Assembly: GCF_034087045.1 (NCBI RefSeq)
Contig: NZ_CP139247.1
Location: 5,482,001 to 5,546,000 of the forward strand
Source of the DNA: Chitinophaga sancti
GTDB taxonomy: Bacteria; Bacteroidota; Bacteroidia; Chitinophagales; Chitinophagaceae
Direction: 5' to 3'
DNA: 64,000 nucleotides
The first letter of the stretch is position 1; every line of letters begins with the position of its first letter. The notes under the pieces are model-generated. The model saw only the letters and a list, made by a program, of their open reading frames with translations. It searched no databases and was not told the DNA's origin. A program made the translations under genes and the position numbers. Shown piece after piece: positions 27,027 through 35,117 of the stretch.

Positions 27027-29261
27027 TCACATACTCTCGTGGAAAGTACGTGTTATCACTTCAAGCTGATGCGCCCTGGATAAGCGCACGAAGTTTACAG
27101 CATAGCCGGATACACGGATGGTGAGCTGAGGATAATTCTCAGGATGCTCGTAAGCGTCCATCAATGTTTCGCGGTTCAGCACATTTACATTCAGGTGATG
27201 CGCCATTTTGTTAAAGTAGCCATTCATGGTAGTCACCAGGTTATTAATCTGTTCGTCTCTTGTATCACCCAGTGATTTAGGGATCATAGAGAACGTGTTA
27301 GAAATACCATCCTGTGCATCTTTGTAATCCAGTTTACAAACAGAGTTGAGAGATGCGATTGCACCGCTACAATCTCTTCCGTGCATTGGATTGGCGCCGG
27401 GCGCGAAGGCTTCGCCTTTCTTACGTCCGTCAGGAGTCGCACCTGTGTTGCTACCGTACATTACGTTACTTGTAATGGTCAGCAGAGACAGGGTCGGTGT
27501 AGAATTCTTGTAGGTAGCATGCTTGCGCAGCTCTGTGATGAAGAAGTGAGTGATTTCTTTTGCAATGTTATCTACTCTGTCATCATCGTTACCATATTTA
27601 GGATATTCTCCTTCAATTTTATAGTCTACGGTCAGGCCACGATCATCCCTGATCGGAGTCACCTTCGCATATTTGATAGCGGAGAGGGAGTCTGCTATGA
27701 TGGAAATACCGGCAGCACCATATGCAATGTCGATATGAGGATCTGTATCTACCAGAGACATCTGGGCTCTTTCATAATAATATTTATCATGCATGTAGTG
27801 GATGATAAACATTGCTTTGGCATACACTCTCGCCAGTTCTGCCAAAGTTTGTTTGAACACACCCAAAACCTGGTTGTATTCCAGCGGACCATCGGCCAGC
27901 ACAGGAATGTTCTTGATCACTTCCAGACCATCGATTTCTTCTTTACCGGCATTCAGGGCAATCAGTAATGCCTTAGGCAGGTTTGCTCTTGCACCAAAGT
28001 GCTGGATAGATTTACCGATTTCCTGGTAGGATACGCAACAAGCGATACCATAGTCATCAGAACCACGGGTACCTCTCATCAGGTCATCGTTTTCGTACTG
28101 GATAGAAGAAGTATCGATAGATACCTGTGCACAGAAGCGTTTGAAACCTTCTGGCAGACTGTCAGCCCACAGTACAGTCAGATTTGGTTCTGGTGAAGAA
28201 CCCAGGTTGTACAGGGTCTGCAGGAAACGGAAAGAAGTCTTGGTTACTTTAGTACGACCATCGTGCAGTGTACCACCGAGTGCTTCAGTTACCCAGGTAG
28301 GGTCACCACCAAAGATCTCGTCGTAGCTACCAGGACGCAAGTGACGTACCAGTCTCAGTTTCATTACGAACTGGTCGATGATTTCCTGTGCTTCTTCTTC
28401 ATTGATCAATCCAGCCTGTAGGTCTCTTTCAATAAATACATCCAGGAAGGAGGATACATTACCCAAAGACATTGCAGCACCATCCTGTTCTTTTACAGCA
28501 GCCAGGTAAGCAAAGTACACCCATTGTACAGCTTCGCGGGCATTTTCTGCAGGGCGGGCTACATCACAACCATAGGCAGCAGCCATGGTGATCATGTCTT
28601 TCAGCGCACTGATCTGGGCATTGATCTCTTCACGCAGACGCACTTTGTGTTCAGTCATTTCACCACCCACCTTGTTCAGGTCAGCTTTCTTGAATTTAAT
28701 CAGCTGATCAGCACCATACAGCGCCAGGCGGCGGAAGTCGCCAATGATACGACCACGTGCATAGTTGTCTGGTAAGCCAGTCAGTACGTGTTTGGAGCGG
28801 AATGCCCTGATTTCGCTGTCATAGGCATTGAACACACCTTCATTATGGTTTTTAGCATAATTGAAAATGTCGATCACTCTTGAAGATACTGTCAGTCCTT
28901 TTTCTTTCACAGCGGATTCAACCAGCTTGATACCGCCAAAAGGCTTCATCGCACGTTTTAAAAGTTGATCAGTTTGCAGGCCAACAATAATTTCATCCTC
29001 CTTTTTAATATAGCCCGGCGCAAAGGCGGTCATATTGGAGATGGTTTCTGTGTCAATGGCCAGAACGCCATTGTTCGCTCTTTCTTTGAGCAATTCTTTT
29101 TTAACGGTATCCCACAAGCGGTTAGTTCTTGCAGAAATACCTGACAGGAATGAAGCATCACCCTGGTAAGGTCTGATGTTTTTTACAACGAAATCATATA
29201 CGTTCATTGTAGTATTCCAATCACCTGATTTGAAGGGAACAGCGGTCACATCTTTTATCAT
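27027..29261 (-). CDS. pflB: Formate C-acetyltransferase (pyruvate formate-lyase)
   Basis: A 744-residue glycyl-radical enzyme converting pyruvate and CoA to acetyl-CoA and formate. The catalytic cysteine pair is Cys408-Cys409 (GIACCVSYQ). The glycyl radical site is Gly719 in RVSGYAV, 26 residues from the C-terminus, as expected. The N-terminus [19 protein letters not shown] matches the family start, supporting the ATG at 29261. Length is normal for PflB. No formate transporter or formate hydrogenlyase genes adjoin, so the fate of formate is not shown here. Confidence 0.95.
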   Translation of the reverse strand: MIKDVTAVPFKSGDWNTTMNVYDFVVKNIRPYQGDASFLSGISARTNRLWDTVKKELLKERANNGVLAIDTETISNMTAFAPGYIKKEDEIIVGLQTDQLLKRAMKPFGGIKLVESAVKEKGLTVSSRVIDIFNYAKNHNEGVFNAYDSEIRAFRSKHVLTGLPDNYARGRIIGDFRRLALYGADQLIKFKKADLNKVGGEMTEHKVRLREEINAQISALKDMITMAAAYGCDVARPAENAREAVQWVYFAYLAAVKEQDGAAMSLGNVSSFLDVFIERDLQAGLINEEEAQEIIDQFVMKLRLVRHLRPGSYDEIFGGDPTWVTEALGGTLHDGRTKVTKTSFRFLQTLYNLGSSPEPNLTVLWADSLPEGFKRFCAQVSIDTSSIQYENDDLMRGTRGSDDYGIACCVSYQEIGKSIQHFGARANLPKALLIALNAGKEEIDGLEVIKNIPVLADGPLEYNQVLGVFKQTLAELARVYAKAMFIIHYMHDKYYYERAQMSLVDTDPHIDIAYGAAGISIIADSLSAIKYAKVTPIRDDRGLTVDYKIEGEYPKYGNDDDRVDNIAKEITHFFITELRKHATYKNSTPTLSLLTITSNVMYGSNTGATPDGRKKGEAFAPGANPMHGRDCSGAIASLNSVCKLDYKDAQDGISNTFSMIPKSLGDTRDEQINNLVTTMNGYFNKMAHHLNVNVLNRETLMDAYEHPENYPQLTIRVSGYAVNFVRLSRAHQLEVITRTFHESM

Positions 29262-29296
29262 ATCCTTGAATTTTATTTATTCTCTAGATAATGATA

Positions 29297-29304
29297 CAAA
29301 GTTA
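29297..29304 (-). promoter_or_regulatory. Possible -7 element of the pflB promoter
   Basis: The minus strand reads TAACTTTG, matching TAnnTTTG, about 36 nt upstream of the pflB ATG. No clear -33 TTTG partner was found, and no FNR/CRP-type palindrome is evident, so this is tentative. Confidence 0.35.
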
Positions 29305-29409
29305 ATCCCCGCGCGGGTGGATATTTGTGTTCGTCGTCAGTCTATATAGTGATTATAGTTGTGGATGAGAATTAATTGTAGGTGATTGTAGGTGAAAATA
29401 TAGGTGTGA

Positions 29410-30180
29410 TTATAAATTTGAATGTGTGGATGGTTGTGGATGTGAGGATGGTTGTGGATGTTCTCTTTTCCACTTGGTAGCGAAGTAGGCACCCCAGCCT
29501 TTGATATATTCGTAAAACTGGTATTCGTTTTCGAAGTCCAGGAGCATCTCGTAACTAGGCCGGTAGGCGACCATGAAGGAATCCAGAACGGGCGATTCCA
29601 GTCCGGTGAGGCGCTTTACAAGCGGCATATTAAAGCGGTGAGTAATGTATTTATCCTGTTCAATAGCAATTAGTTGGTCGCGGAAATGCTCCATTCTTTT
29701 TGCTTTTCGCCAGCTTAAGAGGAGGTCGAGGTTTACGCCTACGCCACCCATGCCGGTGGCGATATATTCGCGGGAATAATCGAATACCTTGCGGTACTCC
29801 TGTCTGAATTCGGCGGAGTCCTGTTTGTAGCTTTTTTGCTGTACTACTACGGTAGGGAGTACTTTGATATCTACATGTAATCCCACATCAAAGGGTCGGT
29901 TTACGTTCAATTCCTTTACGGGGAATTTCATGGTTACCTTGCCCTGGTAGGAAAAACTCAGGGAATCTTTGAGGTTGATGCGGATGGTGTAATGCCCCAT
30001 GGAATCAGTGGCCGTACCGCCACCGGCGGAATTTATTACGCTCACGCCTGCCATGCCATAGCGTTCCGTACGTTCATACACGGTACCTTTGACCTGCACT
30101 ACCTGGGCAAAGGTCAGCGATCGGATGGCGATCATGGTAATCAGTAATGCAAATGATTTGTGTAGAATTGAAATACTCAT
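29410..30180 (-). CDS. Carboxypeptidase-regulatory-like domain protein, exported
   Basis: A 256-residue protein with a signal peptide (SISILHKSFALLITMIAIRSLTFAQ region) followed by a CarboxypepD_reg-like beta domain (about 28-105; VQVKGTVYERTERYGMAGVSVINSAGGGTATDSMG in pieces). The C-terminal helical half has no recognised motif. This build is common in Bacteroidota surface or periplasmic proteins of unknown role. The extreme C-terminus is low complexity (HPQPSSHPQPSTHSNL), encoded by short DNA repeats that continue in decayed form after the stop codon (about 29340-29409). Confidence 0.7.
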   Translation of the reverse strand: MSISILHKSFALLITMIAIRSLTFAQVVQVKGTVYERTERYGMAGVSVINSAGGGTATDSMGHYTIRINLKDSLSFSYQGKVTMKFPVKELNVNRPFDVGLHVDIKVLPTVVVQQKSYKQDSAEFRQEYRKVFDYSREYIATGMGGVGVNLDLLLSWRKAKRMEHFRDQLIAIEQDKYITHRFNMPLVKRLTGLESPVLDSFMVAYRPSYEMLLDFENEYQFYEYIKGWGAYFATKWKREHPQPSSHPQPSTHSNL

Positions 30181-30253
30181 CTGGAAGGCAAACTAATACA
30201 GATGAGAAAAACAAACAAGTGGATGTTAAATATTAACAAACAATTGTATAAGA

Positions 30254-30277
30254 AACCCCGCGATGGGACGCGGGGTT
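30254..30277. terminator. GC-rich hairpin terminator
   Basis: AACCCCGCG (30254-30262) pairs with CGCGGGGTT (30269-30277), loop of 6. It lies in a 213-bp gap between two minus-strand genes and probably ends the upstream VOC gene's transcript. Between it and 30394, short TGATC-containing segments recur at 30310, 30323, 30357, 30374 and 30392. Confidence 0.65.
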
Positions 30278-30393
30278 GGGGGTTTTAGAAGGCGAAAAAA
30301 AGTTTTTTGGATCAGGCGGATTGATCAGCGGTTTGAACATAACCAAAGGCCGGTTTGATCGTGAGTCCGATTTGATCACCGCCCCTATTTTGA

Positions 30394-31233
30394 TCAGGCG
30401 TTCTCCAATTCTGTATAGATGAGCTTCTTCATCTTCATCAATGCCCCCATCACATGCTGGAACTTACCTGGATTCTTCATCCATTCACCCAGTTTATCAG
30501 GAACGATCTGCCAGCTGATACCATATTTATCGACCAGCCAGCCGCAGGCCACCTCATGGCCGCCATTGGCGATCAGGCCATCCCAATATTTGTCAATTTC
30601 TGCCTGATCTTTACAGTTTACCACCAGGGAAATGGCGTCAACAAAGCCAAATCCATGTTCGGCAGAGCTATCCATGGCCATGGCCACGAAGTTCTTGATT
30701 TTGAACTGAGCGTGCTTTACATAATTGGTATTGTCCTCTCCTTCGTTGTATTTCAGAATACCCTGAATATCATTTTCAGGGAATAAACCGGTATAGAAGT
30801 GCAATGCCTCTTCTGCTTTGCCGGCATTAGTACCGGTGAACATCAGGGTGGGGCAGAATTTCTGGTTCATATCGTTTTTGCCACCGGTATACAGCTGCCA
30901 GGAGATGCCAAATTTATCCTGCACCCAGGCGTATTTGGAACTCCAGGGGTAGGTATCCAATGGCATGAGGGCGCTGCCGCCGGTGATCAGTTTTAGGTAA
31001 TAGGCTTCTGTTTCCTGTTCATTTTCACACAATACCATGAAGGAAATGGATGGATTGGGGGTGGATGAAGGCCCGTCATTGAGTAACATAAATTGCTGAC
31101 CGCTCAGATTGAGCGTGATTACGATTGGGTTGGAGGTGGTAATGGCGCCGTCTCCAAAAGTGTCTAAGTAAAAGTCAGCCGCTTCCGCAATTTTGCCTTT
31201 GATGGTGAGGCAAGGATAGATGGAATTGTTCAT
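30394..31233 (-). CDS. Two-domain VOC/PhnB-like protein
   Basis: A 279-residue protein made of two related PhnB-type glyoxalase/bleomycin-resistance (VOC) domains: residues about 4-125 (IYPCLTIKGKIAEAADFYLDTFGDG) and about 130-275 (FCPTLMFTGTNAGKAEEALHFYTGLFPE). Each ends with a DKFGISWQL or DKYGISWQIVP motif. PhnB-like proteins are widespread and mostly of unknown substrate; the old label '3-demethylubiquinone methyltransferase' is not supported by sequence. ATG at 31233 is used, since the frame further upstream opens only with a TTG. Confidence 0.85.
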   Translation of the reverse strand: MNNSIYPCLTIKGKIAEAADFYLDTFGDGAITTSNPIVITLNLSGQQFMLLNDGPSSTPNPSISFMVLCENEQETEAYYLKLITGGSALMPLDTYPWSSKYAWVQDKFGISWQLYTGGKNDMNQKFCPTLMFTGTNAGKAEEALHFYTGLFPENDIQGILKYNEGEDNTNYVKHAQFKIKNFVAMAMDSSAEHGFGFVDAISLVVNCKDQAEIDKYWDGLIANGGHEVACGWLVDKYGISWQIVPDKLGEWMKNPGKFQHVMGALMKMKKLIYTELENA

Positions 31234-31284
31234 GATGATCAATTATGTTATTAATAAGTAATTTTTGCGATACAACATTTTGGA

Positions 31285-31467
31285 GAGCTGTTTTGCCATG
31301 TCCTTTTTAATAATGGGAGCTGTATTGCCTTATAGCTTTTTAAAGCGCTGTTCTGCCATGCCCTATTTAATGACGGAGCTGTATTGCCTTATAGCTTTTT
31401 AAAGTGCTGTTCTGCCATGCCCTATTTAATGACGGAGCTATTTTGCCTTACCGCTTTTTAAAACGCC
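31285..31467 (-). repeat. About 60-bp tandem repeat, nearly three copies, reaching into a gene's 3' end
   Basis: Units begin at 31287, 31347 and 31406 (spacing 60 and 59). The outermost copy merges with the last codons of the 31458 gene, whose end ATGG..AAA..TTT-stop resembles the units. On the minus strand the two best copies hold nine-codon frames reading MAEQRFKKL (31330-31359) and MAEQHFKKL (31389-31418). The third copy is more decayed. Confidence 0.8.
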
Positions 31468-31868
31468 ATTTTTACCATACAACGACAAAGGTTCATCCCC
31501 ATATACCATTCAATACAGAAGCCCGCAGGGTCAATGCTGCCATCGTGAATTAATTGCTGGAAAGCATTGCCAATGGCAGGAATGTCTTTCATAAAATCAT
31601 GAACGTCGATGAACAGGTACGCTCCTTTTGAGATCACTTTGGTTTCCAGGTTATGCTTAGAGAACTCACCGGGGTGCAGTTCCGCAGCCGCAGCCTTGTA
31701 AAGAATACGACCATCTCCGGATGGCCAGGAAAGCCCGAAATATTTCCTTTTTTCGTCGAAAGGAACAAGGCTATGTAAGGTCTCATGGGCCTGCTTTACT
31801 CCTTCGGGGAACGAGCTGGCAGTGACACAATAGACAAGTATATCGCTTTGTAAAGTCGTTGTTTCCAT
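31458..31868 (-). CDS. Uncharacterised protein, possibly GyrI-like effector-binding fold
   Basis: A 136-residue soluble protein. The segment KRKYFGLSWPSGDGRILYKAAAAEL and the later ISKGAYLFIDVHDFMKDIPAIGNAFQQLI resemble the GyrI-like small-molecule-binding domain found alone or fused to AraC regulators. The match is weak, so the family is tentative. No DNA-binding part is present. It follows the amidohydrolase gene after a repeat-filled gap, and its own 3' end is echoed downstream. Confidence 0.55.
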   Translation of the reverse strand: METTTLQSDILVYCVTASSFPEGVKQAHETLHSLVPFDEKRKYFGLSWPSGDGRILYKAAAAELHPGEFSKHNLETKVISKGAYLFIDVHDFMKDIPAIGNAFQQLIHDGSIDPAGFCIEWYMGMNLCRCMVKMAF

Positions 31869-31924
31869 ACAGTAAACATACGATCATTAAAAACAGTTCA
31901 CAGGGGGTGAAAAAGACAATTAAC

Positions 31925-32165
31925 AGGTAAAATGCGACATCATGACACTGCCGCCGGAAGAATATAAAAAACTGCTTTCCGACAGGTGAAAAGCACGGAA
32001 AAGGGGTAAAATGGGATATCCCGACGTAGATTTGGCGAGACCAGGGATGCTCATTTTACAACTGATGAATGGCATGATTGCCGGGTAAACCTGAAAACTG
32101 ACTTAGATTCTGTAAGACCAGGGATGCTCCCTTCACAACAAAGAAAGGTATAATTACCGGGTAAT
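31925..32165 (-). repeat. About 77-bp tandem repeat downstream of the amidohydrolase gene
   Basis: GGTAAAATG..GA.ATC units begin near 31926 and 32005, followed by a GGGTAAACC unit at about 32084 and the gene's own GGGTAATATCC at 32159; spacing is 75-79. The phrase AGACCAGGGATGCTC recurs in the two units nearest the gene. Similarity falls with distance from the gene end. Confidence 0.7.
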
Positions 32166-33416
32166 ATCCAACACCATCACCCCATTCTGCATCACCATGG
32201 CAACCTGCTTCACAGCCTCAATATCTACCGCCGGGTCTCCCTTTACGGCAACCAGATCAGCCACATAACCGGCCCTGATATTTCCCAGCAGTGGCAACCC
32301 AAATACACTCGCATTGACAGCTGTAGCAGCATGTAGTACATCAATAGGTTTCATGCCATATTCTACCATTAGCAACATCTCACGACTATTATCACCATGG
32401 GCAAATACGCCTACATCCCCGCCCATACAAATAGTAACACCCGCCTTCATCGCATCATTGAATATCCTGTGCTTTTGCTTTATAGCAACCGTTTCAGGAT
32501 CTATGCCTTTTCGCCAGCCTTTATAACTGGCAATAGATTCAGTAGCAGAAAGTGTAGGACACAATGCAATCCCTTTCTCTTTCATCAACCTGAATAATTC
32601 CGGCGTTCCCCCATCCCCATGTTCAATAGAACGCACACCCGCCTCTATAGCGCGGCGCATCCCCTCTTCAGTGCCGGAATGTACCACTACATACCGACCA
32701 CTACTACCAGCTACTTCTACCGCCAGCTTGAGTTCAGTAACCGTAAACGTAGGTGCAGGTGTTTTATTCAACCCCCATCGGTAATCTGCATATAATTTGA
32801 TCACATCAGCGCCATGGCCAATCTGAGATCGAATGGCTTTTGTAAGACCATCCATGCCATCAGCTTCTTCAGCGCCAAGCGGAATATCACCATTGTATCC
32901 TTTAGGCCCATAACTACCAGTGGCAACAATAGCACGGGTAGCAACGATTAAACGGGGACCTGGAATGATACCTTTATTAATCGCCTCTTTCAAACCAGCA
33001 TCATCATACATCGCCCCTTCCGTACCCAGATCCCGTGCAGTAGTGAACCCCGCCATGAGCGTAGCCCTGGCATGCACTACGGCACGAGCCGTACGTTCCG
33101 CACCTGATTCAGTGAGCACCTGATCATTCCAGCTCGTTTCATTATAAGGATGCAAGAAAAGATGTGAATGGCCTTCTATCAGCCCAGGCATGAGGGTCAT
33201 GCCTTTCAGGTCAATAACGGTTGCTTTTTCAGGCACCTGGATGATGGCAGGATCGCCTGCAGCCACGATCTGGCTATCCCTCACCATTACCCACCAGTTA
33301 GCATGCATAACAGTGCCGTCAAATACGCGATCCGGTTTGAAAAGGTAGGTGGACTGGGCATTGACAGATATATTGAATAGAAGGAAAAAAGCAAAAACGA
33401 CGTATCTCATATTCAT
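32154..33416 (-). CDS. Amidohydrolase family protein, exported
   Basis: A 420-residue metal-dependent hydrolase with a signal peptide (to VNAQ). The amidohydrolase fold is marked by GLIEGHSHLFLHP (metal-binding HxH), the Lys in DVIKLYADY, the later VVHSGTEEGMRRAIEAGVRSIEHGDG (metal His residues) and the metal Asp in MGGDVGVFAHG. It resembles imidazolonepropionase/prolidase-like exported enzymes in Bacteroidota that act on peptides or cyclic amides; the exact substrate is unknown. Operon-like strand arrangement with DUF5995 upstream, but repeats separate them. Confidence 0.87.
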   Translation of the reverse strand: MNMRYVVFAFFLLFNISVNAQSTYLFKPDRVFDGTVMHANWWVMVRDSQIVAAGDPAIIQVPEKATVIDLKGMTLMPGLIEGHSHLFLHPYNETSWNDQVLTESGAERTARAVVHARATLMAGFTTARDLGTEGAMYDDAGLKEAINKGIIPGPRLIVATRAIVATGSYGPKGYNGDIPLGAEEADGMDGLTKAIRSQIGHGADVIKLYADYRWGLNKTPAPTFTVTELKLAVEVAGSSGRYVVVHSGTEEGMRRAIEAGVRSIEHGDGGTPELFRLMKEKGIALCPTLSATESIASYKGWRKGIDPETVAIKQKHRIFNDAMKAGVTICMGGDVGVFAHGDNSREMLLMVEYGMKPIDVLHAATAVNASVFGLPLLGNIRAGYVADLVAVKGDPAVDIEAVKQVAMVMQNGVMVLDITR

Positions 33417-33499
33417 TCTTTGGCTTACACATTAGCCGGTAATACCGACAGCAGCAAGGAAAAAATAACAAATATTATTCTAATAATATAATGCTCTGC

Positions 33500-33755
33500 T
33501 TTTTAAAGTGATTGGCTTTTAAATGATCCCCGCCAAAATGCGATTCCATTTTTAAAGAGTATTCCTCCTTTAAAATGATTTCTTTCTTAATGCGATTCCC
33601 ACTTTAAAGAGTTTCCCGCCTTTAAAATGATTTCTTCCTGAATGCGATTCCTCTTTAAAGAGTTTCCCTATTTAAACTAATTCCTTCCTGAATGCGATTT
33701 CTCTTTAAAGAGTTTCCCTATTTAAAATGATTCCCTCCTTTTAAAAGAGTGATCC
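33500..33755. repeat. About 51-bp tandem repeat array, five degenerate copies
   Basis: The word ATGCGATT recurs at 33538, 33590, 33642 and 33692 (spacing 52, 52, 50), with partial copies on both sides. Each unit holds TTTAAAGAG and CCTTTAAAATGATT, and two copies contain the palindrome CTCTTTAAAGAG. It fills the gap between the DUF5995 gene and the amidohydrolase gene. Not a CRISPR: copies are directly adjacent and diverged, with no constant spacer. Confidence 0.8.
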
Positions 33756-33763
33756 CCTCATTA

Positions 33764-34534
33764 TCACCGCACCTTAATATACATTTTTTGATAATTCCTT
33801 AGGATATTGGTAATCTTAGAAGGATTTTTCAGCTCAAATAAATGGATAAAAAACACTGTTATTTTGATAAAGCCTTTGGTGGTGACAATACTCCCACCCA
33901 GTTTATGGATATCCTGATCTCTGGAAGCAATCGTATTCCCACTATTATACAAATCCTCTGCAAAGCACCATGCGCCATCTCTCGCATTACTTAGCGCAAA
34001 TTGGATTAACAATGAATTATTGCCTGAATGTTTGCCTAGTAAAGACAGTAATGGGGATATTCTATTTAGCTCGTTGATCACTTCATAACTCAAGGCCGCG
34101 AGAATAGTATTAATACTATTAAAATCCTGGTGAATCAACTGTAAAGGGGTATTATATTCTTTCGCTATCTCCACTACAGCTACGCCAAGATCAAGATTAA
34201 TATGCGCATTCATACCTAACAGTAAGTGTTGCAAAACCAATACAGATCTCTTTTGTAGTTGCTCAAATGCCACTTGCCATGATAAGGATACACTGGCTTT
34301 ATTCTTCGCCGTCCAAGCATCATAAGCCGCAATGTAACGATTGGCAAAGACCACATCCAGTCTTTCCATTCTCGGTCCATTTTGAAACTCTCCTGCTGCA
34401 ATTCCTTCTTTTACACGACATGTGACTTTGTGGTATAAGGCGGCGAAATAGCCGGCCCTGTTATCTGTGGTGATAGATGTTGCGATGATCTCCTCTAACC
34501 GGGAAATTACTTCGTCAATAGTTTGCGCGGGCAT
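33764..34534 (-). CDS. DUF5995 family protein
   Basis: A 256-residue cytoplasmic protein of the DUF5995 family, seen from FANRYIAAYDAWTAKNKASVSLSWQVAFEQ, the highly conserved LQHLLLGMNAHINLDLGVAV and the C-terminal helical region. The family's function is unknown; the conserved His/Asn/Asp residues in HLLLGMNAHINLD hint at a metal or active site. Mostly helical, no signal peptide. The N-terminus MPAQTIDEVISR is repeated as short peptides in four units upstream (34540-35033). Confidence 0.8.
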   Translation of the reverse strand: MPAQTIDEVISRLEEIIATSITTDNRAGYFAALYHKVTCRVKEGIAAGEFQNGPRMERLDVVFANRYIAAYDAWTAKNKASVSLSWQVAFEQLQKRSVLVLQHLLLGMNAHINLDLGVAVVEIAKEYNTPLQLIHQDFNSINTILAALSYEVINELNRISPLLSLLGKHSGNNSLLIQFALSNARDGAWCFAEDLYNSGNTIASRDQDIHKLGGSIVTTKGFIKITVFFIHLFELKNPSKITNILRNYQKMYIKVR

Positions 34535-34539
34535 GTTTT

Positions 34540-35033
34540 GGGGTTTGATAGCTACTAAGATAATAAAAAAATCCCCGCCGCTGTCAGGTAATGACTGAAC
34601 CTGCGGACTTCCCTCTTACCTGAAAATCACCTTTTCAATAACTTGCCAGGCATGTGTTGGATTTTGATACCAAATAAATAAAAAATCCCCGCCGCTGTCA
34701 GGTAATGACTGAACCTGCGGGACTTCCCTCTTACCTGAAAATCACCTTTTCAATAACTTGCCCAGGCATATTTTGGCGTTTGATACCCAATAAATAAAAA
34801 ACCCCGACGCTGTCAGGTAATGACTGAACCTGCGGGACTTCCCTCTTACCTGAAAATCACCTCTTCAATAACTTGCCCAGGCATGTTTTGGAGTTTGATA
34901 CCCAATAAATAAAAAATCCCCGGCGCTGTCAGGTAATGACTGAACCTGCGGAACTTCCCTCCTGCCTGAAAATCACCTCTTCAATCACTTGCCCAGGCAT
35001 ATTTTGGCGTTTGGTACCCAATAAAATAAAAAA
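34540..35033 (-). repeat. Four tandem leader units echoing the DUF5995 gene start
   Basis: Period about 116 bp: minus-strand ATGs at 35000, 34884, 34769, 34653 and then the real gene at 34534. Units carry the same pre-start sequence as the gene (TATCAAAC.CCAAAA then ATGCC). Their frames read MPGQVIEEVIFR (34884), MPGQVIEKVIFR (34769), MPGKLLKR (34653, one base deleted) and a 24-codon version at 35000 where the stop has become CAG. After each frame comes a GC-rich weak hairpin and CGGGG followed by a T-run. The T-run part resembles the 3' half of the terminator at 35034. Confidence 0.88.
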
Positions 35034-35060
35034 ATCCCCGGCTCTAAAAGAACCGGGGAT
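35034..35060 (-). terminator. Terminator of the DUF2723 gene
   Basis: ATCCCCGG (35034-35041) pairs with CCGGGGAT (35053-35060); on the minus strand it is followed by seven T and more T-rich sequence. Typical intrinsic terminator. Confidence 0.85.
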
Positions 35061-35117
35061 TGTACTCACTAATAATATATAAACAAGCCGGTGTCAAATA
35101 GCCACCAGACGTATATT

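Noticed and set aside
31942..31989. Plus-strand 15-codon frame MTLPPEEYKKLLSDR
   Set aside because: Looks protein-like but is very short and lies in the amidohydrolase echo array; no support beyond composition.
33500..35033. CRISPR-like arrays
   Set aside because: Units are adjacent direct copies of 50-116 bp that differ from each other; there are no unique spacers of constant length and no cas genes.
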